In this document: one piece after another, positions 38,496 through 45,482 of the stretch
Numbering within the stretch: position 1 is the stretch's first letter
How the letters are laid out: the number at the start of each line of letters is the position of its first letter
Made by a program: the position numbers and the translations under genes
Notes under the pieces: generated by a model
Databases searched by the model: none
What the model was told of the DNA's origin: nothing
Seen by the model: the letters and a program-made list of their open reading frames with translations, nothing else
Origin: Actinomycetota bacterium
Lineage (GTDB): Bacteria; Actinomycetota; Coriobacteriia; Anaerosomatales; Anaerosomataceae
Direction of reading: 5' to 3'
Assembly: GCA_009668945.1 (NCBI GenBank)
Contig: SBEH01000007.1
Coordinates: 33,169-97,168 of the forward strand
DNA length: 64,000 bases

Positions 38496-39683
38496 GTGAA
38501 GTACGTCATCCTGATCCTGGACGGGGCGGCTGGCTGGCCTCTGGACGAGCTCGGCTCGCGGACCACCCTCGGTTTCGCCAAGAAGCCGCACCTCGACGCG
38601 CTTGCGGCTGCAGGCACGCTCGGCCTCGCGCAGACGGTGCCGCCCGGCACGGAGCCTTCCTCCTCGGCGGCGTGCACGTCGATCCTCGGGTACGACCCGA
38701 TCGCCGACTACGTCGGCCGCGGAGCGATCGAGGCCGCGAGCCTCGGCATCACACTCGCCGATGATGAGGTCGCGCTGCGAATGAATCTCGTGCATATCGC
38801 CGACGGGCACATGGGGTCGTATTCCTGCGGGCACATCAAGACCGAGGAGTCGCGCGCCATAGTCGCCGAGCTGGCCGACGCACTCGGCGATGGAACATTC
38901 TGCTTCCACCCGGGCGTCGCCTACCGGCACATCCTCGTGGTCAAAGGCCACCCGGAGTTGCTCGATCTTGCGTACACCCCGCCGCACGACATCAGCGACA
39001 AGCCGGTAGCGGGGCGCACCCCGCAGGGCGCGGGCGCCGAACTGCTGGCAGATCTCATGGCGCGCGCGCGTCCGGTGCTGGCCGCCTCTGCCACGAACGC
39101 GGCACGCGTGGTGCGCGGGGACTTGCACGCCACCGACATATGGCCGTTCTGGCCCGGCGCGGCGCCACGGGGGCTGCGACCGTTCTCCGAGGTGCGCGGC
39201 GTGCGCGCGGCCATGACGTCAGGGGTGGACCTCCTCAACGGACTGGCCGTTCTGTTCGGGATCGATCGTCTCGATATCCCGGGCGTGACCGACGGCGCCG
39301 ACAACGACTACCGCGCGCAGATCGAGGGCGCGCTTGCCGCACTCGAGGACCACGACCTCGTGGTCGTGCACGTGGAGTCGCCGGACGAGGAGGGGCATGC
39401 GGGCGACGTCGCCGGGAAGGTGGCCGCCATCGAGGCGATCGACCGGGAGATGGTGAGCGTGCTTCGCGGACGACTGGGCGAGATCCGCGTGCTCGCGATG
39501 CCGGACCACCCCACGCCTATCGAGCTCAAGACGCACGTAGGCGAACCGGTACCGTTCGTGCTGGCAGGTCCCGGTATCGGCGTGAACGGCGGCGCCGAGT
39601 TCCGCGAGGTCGTCGCGGCGGACACTGGCCTCCTGGTCGATCCCGGCCGCGGCGTGGTGGACCTGCTGCTCGGCGGACGGTGA
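38496..39683 (+). CDS. ApgM-family phosphotransferase: cofactor-independent phosphoglycerate mutase or homoserine kinase
   Basis: The 395-aa protein belongs to the alkaline phosphatase-like superfamily: metal-binding LILDGAAGWP near the N-terminus, SSSAACTSILGYDP with the nucleophile serine, and the later VVVHVESPDEEGHAGD and AMPDHPTPIELKTH metal sites. This is the archaeal-type iPGM (ApgM) architecture. A subfamily of these proteins acts as homoserine kinase in bacteria that lack ThrB, and thrC is only 0.7 kb away, so either role is possible. Start GTG 38496; the frame is open to 38427 within the GNAT gene's upstream region. Confidence 0.87.
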   Translation: MKYVILILDGAAGWPLDELGSRTTLGFAKKPHLDALAAAGTLGLAQTVPPGTEPSSSAACTSILGYDPIADYVGRGAIEAASLGITLADDEVALRMNLVHIADGHMGSYSCGHIKTEESRAIVAELADALGDGTFCFHPGVAYRHILVVKGHPELLDLAYTPPHDISDKPVAGRTPQGAGAELLADLMARARPVLAASATNAARVVRGDLHATDIWPFWPGAAPRGLRPFSEVRGVRAAMTSGVDLLNGLAVLFGIDRLDIPGVTDGADNDYRAQIEGALAALEDHDLVVVHVESPDEEGHAGDVAGKVAAIEAIDREMVSVLRGRLGEIRVLAMPDHPTPIELKTHVGEPVPFVLAGPGIGVNGGAEFREVVAADTGLLVDPGRGVVDLLLGGR

Positions 39684-39791
39684 GGGCTACACGGCCCGAA
39701 TCGAGGTACGACCGCCGGTCGCCTCACCTGTGACCTGCGCCTTCTCACCTGCCGCCGGTCGCACGCGCGGGCGCGATAGCACCGATGCTGC

Positions 39792-39797
39792 TATACT
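39792..39797 (+). promoter_or_regulatory. Candidate -10 box for the lysozyme-like DUF5648 gene
   Basis: TATACT lies 47 bases before the chosen ATG at 39845 in the spacer after the ApgM-family gene. The -35 is not convincing. The in-frame ATG at 39785 lies upstream of this box and is therefore disfavoured. Confidence 0.4.
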
Positions 39798-39844
39798 CCT
39801 GTGCTGTGGCAATCCACGTTTGGCCCTGGAGGTACTCGCAGCTC

Positions 39845-41026
39845 ATGTCGAACCAGACCTCAGCGGATCTTCGCGCGCGCGTCATCCCCCGCATCCGTCC
39901 GGCGATCGTTGCCGTCGCGCTGGCATGCGCGCTCGTTGCCCCGTCGCTCGCGAGCGCGGCCACCGCACCGCCGTTCGTGGCCGAACTCGTCATCTCCGAT
40001 GACGTCTTCCGTGCATCGAGCTCACTTTCGGCAGCCGACATCCAGGCGTTTCTCGAGAAGTACCCGGGCGTGCTCGACACCACGCTGGCCCCCAGGCATG
40101 CCGACGGTGTGATGACACCGGTTTCGCAGCTCATCTGGGAGGTTTCGCAGGAGTTCACGGTCAACCCGAAGGTCCTGCTCGTGATGCTACAGAAGGAGCA
40201 GGGCCTGCTCACCAAGACCGCACCGAGTCAGACGACGCTCGACTGGGCACTCGGCTTCGGCTGCTACGACGGATCGACTCCCGAGACGCGCGATCCCGCG
40301 TACGCGGGGCTCGGCAACCAGATCTGGTACGCGGCACGCGCACTCGATGTGTACGGGCAGACCACCTGGACGCCGGGCATGAAGCGGACGATCTGCATCA
40401 ACTGCGTCACGACGCCGTACACGGCGAACACGGAGTTCGTTCCTCAGAACCTGGCCACGTACAAGCTCTACGTCTACACTCCGCACTCGCACGGGCCGAC
40501 GCCCGACATCTACGGCGGCAACTACCTGTTCTGGACCGTCTACTGGAAGTACTTCGACGAAGGTCCGCTGGCGAATCCTGCGGTCAGGCCCGTGTATCGC
40601 TTCTACAACAAGAAGAACGGCAGCCACTTCTACACCGCGGCTGAGGCCGAGCGCTACACGGTGATCCGGCTGTGGCCGGACACCTACACATACGAAGGAC
40701 CTGCGTACTGGGTGAACACGGCCAACCCGTCGAACGTCGTGCCGCTCCACCGCTTCTACAACAAGAAGAACGGCAGCCACTTCTACACCGCCTCCGAGGA
40801 CGAGAAGAACAACGTCATCGCGAAGTTCGGGGCCACGTACAACTACGAGGGCCCGGTCTACAACGTCTCGATGACACCCGAGGGCGGCTCGCCCATGTAC
40901 CGCTTCTACAACAAGAAGAACGGGAGCCACTTCTACACCACCTCGGCGACCGAGGCCGACACCGTGATCGCCAACTACGCGGCCACGTACACCTACGAGG
41001 GCGTGGCCTACTACATCGGGAACTAG
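39845..41026 (+). CDS. Secreted lysozyme-like protein with three DUF5648 repeats
   Basis: A signal peptide (AIVAVALACALVAPSLASAA) is followed by a domain of about 190 residues with SAADIQAFLEKYPGVL, VNPKVLLVMLQKEQGLLTK and WALGFGCYDGS. This pattern resembles lytic-transglycosylase-like domains of actinobacterial wall enzymes, where the conserved EQ glutamate would be catalytic. Three C-terminal repeats open with VYRFYNKKNGSHFYT, LHRFYNKKNGSHFYT and MYRFYNKKNGSHFYT. GGAGGT lies twelve bases before ATG 39845, unusually far, but the same spacing is seen in the next paralogue. A 7-bp hairpin at 41030-41059 follows the gene. Confidence 0.85.
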   Translation: MSNQTSADLRARVIPRIRPAIVAVALACALVAPSLASAATAPPFVAELVISDDVFRASSSLSAADIQAFLEKYPGVLDTTLAPRHADGVMTPVSQLIWEVSQEFTVNPKVLLVMLQKEQGLLTKTAPSQTTLDWALGFGCYDGSTPETRDPAYAGLGNQIWYAARALDVYGQTTWTPGMKRTICINCVTTPYTANTEFVPQNLATYKLYVYTPHSHGPTPDIYGGNYLFWTVYWKYFDEGPLANPAVRPVYRFYNKKNGSHFYTAAEAERYTVIRLWPDTYTYEGPAYWVNTANPSNVVPLHRFYNKKNGSHFYTASEDEKNNVIAKFGATYNYEGPVYNVSMTPEGGSPMYRFYNKKNGSHFYTTSATEADTVIANYAATYTYEGVAYYIGN

Positions 41027-41029
41027 CGG

Positions 41030-41059
41030 GCAGGTCGACCAATGACGGCTCTGACCTGC
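41030..41059 (+). terminator. Weak hairpin after the first lysozyme-like DUF5648 gene
   Basis: GCAGGTC (41030-41036) can pair with GACCTGC (41053-41059) across a 16-base loop. There is no T-run, so it may be a weak terminator or a leader element of the next gene. Confidence 0.4.
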
Positions 41060-41145
41060 GGCGTTAGTGATGACACCTGTCCGGCTGGTAGAATGGCTGT
41101 TCCACAGCCACGGTCCCAGGCCGCTCGCGGAGGTCGTTGCCGCTC

Positions 41146-42411
41146 ATGATGAAGCCATCCCTCAGATATCGGCTCGCGCCGTCGTTCGGCCGGTTCGCCG
41201 CAGTCGTCGGACTCTGTGCCGTCATCGTGATGTCGTCGCCCGCGCTGGCGGCTGCGATCGTGTACCCGTCTGCGGAGGCGTACTACCCGCCGGGCTACAA
41301 CCCGGCTAGCTACCCCGCGAACTACAACCCATACATGATCATCTCGGACGACAACTGGCGTGCCGGGACGTCGATGTCCCAGGCCGACATCCAGGCGTTT
41401 CTCGTGGCAAATGACAGCGTGCTCAAGGACTACGCCTGCGCCGAGGGCGGACCGAACGGCCTGCATAGCCAGGTCATCAAGCCGGCCTCGCAGATCATCG
41501 CCGAGGCAGGAGCCTATTGGGACGTGAACCCGAAGCTGATACTCGCGACGCTCGAAAAGGAGCAGTCGCTGATCACGCAGGTCTGGCACACGGGCACGTA
41601 CGACGGCCCTTACCCCATGCCGCCGGGCACGACGCACAGCACGTGGTATCACATCACGAACGCGATGGGCGTCGGCTGCTACGGTGGCAGCACCGACACC
41701 CATCCCGGCTTCGGGGATCAGGTCTGGACTGGTGCTGAGAAGCTCGGCGCGGCTCCGCCGGAAGGATCGACCTCAGCGTACCGCTGGTATCCGGGCAAGG
41801 TGAAGATGGTCTTCAGCTACCCGAGTGCCGCCTACATCGACATCGCGCCTATGAACCAGCCCACCTGGAATGCGTATACCTACACGCCGTACTTCCCTCA
41901 GATCAGCGTCTGGCGGCAGTACAACAAGTTCTTCGGCGATCCCCTCGCGTTCCCCGGGAACGCGCCCGTGTACCGCTTCTACAACGTCAAGAACGGCAGC
42001 CATTTCTACACGACATCGGAGACCGAGCGGTACACGGTTATCAAGAACTGGCCGGACACGTACCAGTTCGAGGGCCCGGCGTATTCGATCAACACCACAT
42101 CTCCTGCGATGACGCAGCCGCTCTACCGCTTCTACAACAAGAAGAACGGCAGCCACTTCTACACCGCTTCGCCGACCGAGGCCGACAACGTCATCGCGCG
42201 CTACCCGGCGACATATAGCTACGAAGGACCGGCATACCTCGTGTCGCTCACGCCGATCGGCTGCGCGCCGATGTACCGTTTCTACAACCGGGTGAGCAAG
42301 AGCCACTTCTACACGGTCTCCGACCAGGAGAGAGACACGGTCATCGCGACATGGCCGAACGTGTTCACGTACGAAGGAATCGCGTACTGGGTGGCGCTGT
42401 CAGGTCCGTAG
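41146..42411 (+). CDS. Secreted lysozyme-like protein with three DUF5648 repeats (paralogue)
   Basis: This is a tandem paralogue of the preceding gene. The signal peptide (AAVVGLCAVIVMSSPALAAA) is followed by a tyrosine/proline-rich segment (YYPPGYNPASYPANYNPY) not found in the neighbour. The lysozyme-like domain repeats the pattern QADIQAFLVANDSVL, VNPKLILATLEKEQSLITQ and AMGVGCYGGS. Three repeats open with VYRFYNVKNGSHFYT, LYRFYNKKNGSHFYT and MYRFYNRVSKSHFYT. The in-frame TTG at 41137 is too close to GGAGG; ATG 41146 is preferred. TAGAAT upstream (about 41090) may be the -10 box. Confidence 0.85.
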   Translation: MMKPSLRYRLAPSFGRFAAVVGLCAVIVMSSPALAAAIVYPSAEAYYPPGYNPASYPANYNPYMIISDDNWRAGTSMSQADIQAFLVANDSVLKDYACAEGGPNGLHSQVIKPASQIIAEAGAYWDVNPKLILATLEKEQSLITQVWHTGTYDGPYPMPPGTTHSTWYHITNAMGVGCYGGSTDTHPGFGDQVWTGAEKLGAAPPEGSTSAYRWYPGKVKMVFSYPSAAYIDIAPMNQPTWNAYTYTPYFPQISVWRQYNKFFGDPLAFPGNAPVYRFYNVKNGSHFYTTSETERYTVIKNWPDTYQFEGPAYSINTTSPAMTQPLYRFYNKKNGSHFYTASPTEADNVIARYPATYSYEGPAYLVSLTPIGCAPMYRFYNRVSKSHFYTVSDQERDTVIATWPNVFTYEGIAYWVALSGP

Positions 42412-42468
42412 TACGCCGCGCGGCGTGATCGCGCGCAGTGCCATAGCGAGACCTCCCCCGAACGGGGT

Positions 42469-42502
42469 GCGGGGCGGGACCGGGGTTCCGGTCCCGCCCC
42501 GC
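42469..42502 (+). terminator. Strong hairpin terminator after the DUF5648 pair
   Basis: A perfect 15-bp stem (42469-42483 with 42488-42502, GCGGGGCGGGACCGG) has a GGTT tetraloop. It lies between the paralogue's stop and the convergent SHOCT gene. It lacks a T-run but its stability is very high. Confidence 0.7.
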
Positions 42503-42536
42503 TCGCGAGGGGGAGGGAAGAGGGCAGCTGGGGGGA

Positions 42537-42887
42537 CTACCCTTCGAGGGGAAGCTTGGGTTCGGCCGGTTGGGCGGGTAGGGGCTGACCGTTCAGGGCT
42601 GCCGCTATCGCCGTGTATTCCTCCGGCGAGATCTCTCCACGAGCCAGACGCCCGCGCGCGATCGCCAGAGCGCTGTCTTCGGCGGGCGGCGCGACAGGCG
42701 CCTGGGGTGTGCCCGCGGCCTTGCCCGACGACTTCCGCCCGGCCGCCCAGATCGCCAGAGCAATGATGGTGGCGGCGACGACCAGGAATCCGACAAGCGC
42801 TACGATCCAGAGTCCGCCGAGACCGTATCCCATGCCGTGGATCAGGCGCTGGCCGCCCATCATGCCGTAGCCGAGTTGCGTGTACAT
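42537..42887 (-). CDS. Membrane-anchored SHOCT-domain protein
   Basis: The 116-aa protein has a glycine- and methionine-rich N-terminus, one transmembrane helix (about residues 25-48, GGLWIVALVGFLVVAATIIA), a Pro/Ala linker and a C-terminal SHOCT motif (ALAIARGRLARGEISPEEYT). SHOCT motifs mediate oligomerisation or regulation in many small proteins. AAGGAGACGCACG precedes the ATG. The gene is downstream of the EamA transporter gene on the same strand. Confidence 0.82.
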   Translation of the reverse strand: MYTQLGYGMMGGQRLIHGMGYGLGGLWIVALVGFLVVAATIIALAIWAAGRKSSGKAAGTPQAPVAPPAEDSALAIARGRLARGEISPEEYTAIAAALNGQPLPAQPAEPKLPLEG

Positions 42888-42919
42888 CGTGCGTCTCCTT
42901 TCCTCAAGACACGCTGAGT

Positions 42920-42943
42920 ATGCCCGGCCGTTGTGCCGGGCAT
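42920..42943 (-). terminator. Hairpin between the EamA and SHOCT genes
   Basis: ATGCCCGGC (42920-42928) pairs with GCCGGGCAT (42935-42943) over a 6-base loop. It follows the EamA transporter stop on the minus strand and precedes the SHOCT gene. Confidence 0.6.
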
Positions 42944-42975
42944 GTGCATCACGCGTGGAGATGTGATGGAGGCGG

Positions 42976-43923
42976 CTACGCCGTTCCGGCCGGAGGCCGG
43001 GTCGGCGCGCTCGTGGTGAGCGCGACGCCCGCGACGATGATCGCCATCCCCGCGAGCACCCAGCCGTCGATCGGCTCGGCGGACACGAAGCCGAGCTTGC
43101 CCGCCGTCCAGCCGAGGAAGACCGCGATGACCGGGTTCACGTACGCGTACGTCATGACCTTCGAGGCCGGAGCGTGCCGGAGCAGCCAGACGAACGCGGT
43201 GAACGCGACGCAGCTTCCCATCAGGATGAGGTAGGCCAGCGCGGTCATCCCGCGCGTGCTTACTGTGAAGTCGGCCCATTCGCCCTTGACGGTTCCGATG
43301 ACCAGCAACACTACGCCGGCGGTGAGCATCTCATAGCCCGTGGCCACGAGCGCATCCGTCTTGACCGGGTGCCGCTTGGAGAACACCGAGCCGGCGGTCC
43401 AGAGCCACGTGCCCAGGATCTGCGTTGCGATCCCGAGGAGCTCCTTCGGCGTACCGGCTATGCCGGTGAGACGTGGCGCCAACAGAACACCGAGGCCGGC
43501 GAAGCCGATGACGAGACCCGCGTAGCCGCGCACGGTCGGCCGGTCCATGCCGGGAAGCACCGACTCGGCGAGTGCCACCCATAGAGGCAGCAGCGCGACG
43601 ACAAGCGCGGCGAGGCCCGAGGGGATGAAGCGCTCGGCGAGGAAGGTCGAGTACATGCCGCCGACGAGCAGCAGGAGGCCGACAGTGGCGACGATCCTGT
43701 ACTCGTCGAAGGTGACGCGCAGGCTTGCTCCGCGCGCTTTCGAGAAGGCGAGGAGGATCAGCCCCGCCGGTACCACGCGCAGGCCTGCGAATAGCGCCGC
43801 CGGGAGCTCGGCCTCCAGCCCCGCGCGGATGGCGAGATAGGTCGAGCCCCAGACGAGGTACAGCGCGGCGAACGCGGCGATCATCTTCGCCCTATGCGGC
43901 CAGCGCAGCGGATTGAGGGGCAC
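42976..43923 (-). CDS. EamA-family (DMT) transporter
   Basis: The 315-aa protein has about ten hydrophobic helices in two EamA repeats. LYLVWGSTYLAIRAGLEAEL near the N-terminus and VMTYAYVNPVIAVFLGW in the second repeat are typical of YedA-like drug/metabolite exporters. It starts at GTG. The substrate is unknown. Confidence 0.9.
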   Translation of the reverse strand: MPLNPLRWPHRAKMIAAFAALYLVWGSTYLAIRAGLEAELPAALFAGLRVVPAGLILLAFSKARGASLRVTFDEYRIVATVGLLLLVGGMYSTFLAERFIPSGLAALVVALLPLWVALAESVLPGMDRPTVRGYAGLVIGFAGLGVLLAPRLTGIAGTPKELLGIATQILGTWLWTAGSVFSKRHPVKTDALVATGYEMLTAGVVLLVIGTVKGEWADFTVSTRGMTALAYLILMGSCVAFTAFVWLLRHAPASKVMTYAYVNPVIAVFLGWTAGKLGFVSAEPIDGWVLAGMAIIVAGVALTTSAPTRPPAGTA

Positions 43924-44022
43924 GGCGGGACTTCCGGTCGGGGTGAGCGGTCATGCCAGGATACGCCCGTTGCGCGCGGGTGCGGAAGCGCCGCCGGGCA
44001 ACCGTTGCGCTACACTCGGCGC

Positions 44023-44451
44023 ATGTACACTTACCGATTCCCGAGACCGGCGCTCACCGCGGACATCGTCGCGATCCGCAGCGGCGATGCCGGCCCGGAA
44101 GTGCTGCTGATCCAGCGCGGGCACAACCCCTTCAAGGGCCTCTGGGCGCTGCCGGGCGGCTTCATCGACGAGTACGAGCTGCCGGAAGATGCCGCGCGCC
44201 GCGAGTTCGCGGAGGAGACCGGCGTCTCGTGGCAGGGCGAGCTCGCGCTCGTCGGCGTGTTCAGCAAGCGCGGTAGGGACCCGCGCGGCTGGACGGTGGC
44301 GACGGCATACCTCGCGCGCGTCGGGGATGCGCGTCCCGAGATCGCTGCCGGCGATGATGCCGTAGACGTGCAGTGGTTCCCCGCCGACGCGCTGCCTGAG
44401 GTCGCGTTCGACCACCACGAGGTCGTCGAGGCGGCGCTGGCGCTGCTGTAG
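44023..44451 (+). CDS. Nudix hydrolase
   Basis: The 142-aa protein contains a complete Nudix box (GGFIDEYELPEDAARREF, then AEETGV), which binds Mg2+ for hydrolysis of a nucleoside diphosphate derivative. The size and the PGGFID form suggest an ADP-ribose pyrophosphatase or NrtR-like catalytic domain. ATG 44023 lies six bases after a TACACT -10-like box and has no Shine-Dalgarno sequence, so the message may be leaderless. The frame is open to 43894 without similarity. Confidence 0.9.
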   Translation: MYTYRFPRPALTADIVAIRSGDAGPEVLLIQRGHNPFKGLWALPGGFIDEYELPEDAARREFAEETGVSWQGELALVGVFSKRGRDPRGWTVATAYLARVGDARPEIAAGDDAVDVQWFPADALPEVAFDHHEVVEAALALL

Positions 44452-44461
44452 CCGCCTGCGC

Positions 44462-45349
44462 TTACTGCCCGAGGTAGAAGGCAGGCCCCTCGTACTGGTA
44501 CACGTTGCCGTAGCGCGCGCTCACGTTGTTCGCTTCCTCAAGCGACGCCGTGAAGAAGTGACTCCCGTTCCGGACGTTGTAGAAGCGGTAGACGGGTATC
44601 TTGCCGCCTGCTGGTGACGTGGACACCGAGTACGTCGGGCCGTCATAGCTGAACACGTTGGAGTAGCGCGCGATCACGCTGTTCGCTTCCTCCAGCGACG
44701 CCGTGTAGAAGTGGCTGCCGTTGCGACGGTTGTAGAACCGGTAGAGCGGCTGGTTGTTCTTCGACGCCTTCGTATAGTAGGCGATCCCTTCATAGGTGAA
44801 GACGTTCCCGTAGTTCGCGGTGACCGAGTTCGCTTCTTCCAGTGACGGCGTGTAGAAGTGCGTCCCCGTCCGCACGTTGTAGAACCGATAGACCGGAAGC
44901 AGCGGCTCGGGCACGATCGCCCACGTCAGCGTGTACGGTCCCGAGCCCTCGAAGGCGAAGACCTCTACGTAGTACGTTCCGCCGCTGGCCGACGTGTAGT
45001 TCAGGATCTCGGGGTAGGAGGCCGGCGGCAGGGTCGTCTTGGCGATGGCCGACGTGTGGACCGCCGTCGCGGTTCCCGGACCGTACAGGTGTAGGTCCAG
45101 ATCGCAGTCCTCCGTGGCCGACGAGGTGTTGATCGTCAGCGCGAGGGCGAGGGTCTCTCCCGGTTGCAGCGTGACGTTGAAGATGTCCTTGGGGTCCGTG
45201 GCCGCATACGCGGTCCCGGCGACGGGTGAAGACGTGAGCGTGACGCCGGGAATCGTGTCGTCCGAGGGAAGGGCGTTCGCGGCGGGGCTGGTGGCAAAGG
45301 CCAGCACTGCGGCCAGCACTGCGGCTGCGAACTGCACTCGGCGGGTCAT
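44462..45349 (-). CDS. Secreted DUF5648-repeat protein with PPC-like N-terminal domain
   Basis: A signal peptide (TRRVQFAAAVLAAVLAFATS, PAANA) leads to an acidic start (DDTIPGVTL) and a beta-rich PPC-like domain (DLDLHLYGPGTATAV, GTYYVEVFAFEGSGPYTLTW). Three repeats follow, opening with VYRFYNVRTGTHFYT, LYRFYNRRNGSHFYT and VYRFYNVRNGSHFFT, and the chain ends EGPAFYLGQ. The architecture equals that of the gene at 14118. ATG 45349 has AAAGG upstream; the frame is open to 45376. Confidence 0.86.
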   Translation of the reverse strand: MTRRVQFAAAVLAAVLAFATSPAANALPSDDTIPGVTLTSSPVAGTAYAATDPKDIFNVTLQPGETLALALTINTSSATEDCDLDLHLYGPGTATAVHTSAIAKTTLPPASYPEILNYTSASGGTYYVEVFAFEGSGPYTLTWAIVPEPLLPVYRFYNVRTGTHFYTPSLEEANSVTANYGNVFTYEGIAYYTKASKNNQPLYRFYNRRNGSHFYTASLEEANSVIARYSNVFSYDGPTYSVSTSPAGGKIPVYRFYNVRNGSHFFTASLEEANNVSARYGNVYQYEGPAFYLGQ

Positions 45350-45482
45350 CGGCGGCCTTTCGTCGTCTTGGGGCAAGCGTTCAGTGTTGCCTAGGACATG
45401 GTAGGGGGTGGCGTGCGCCCGGGCAATGCCAGGGGCGCGACGCCTGCGCGCCGCGCCCCTGAGCGGTGCATCGGCCGCGATG

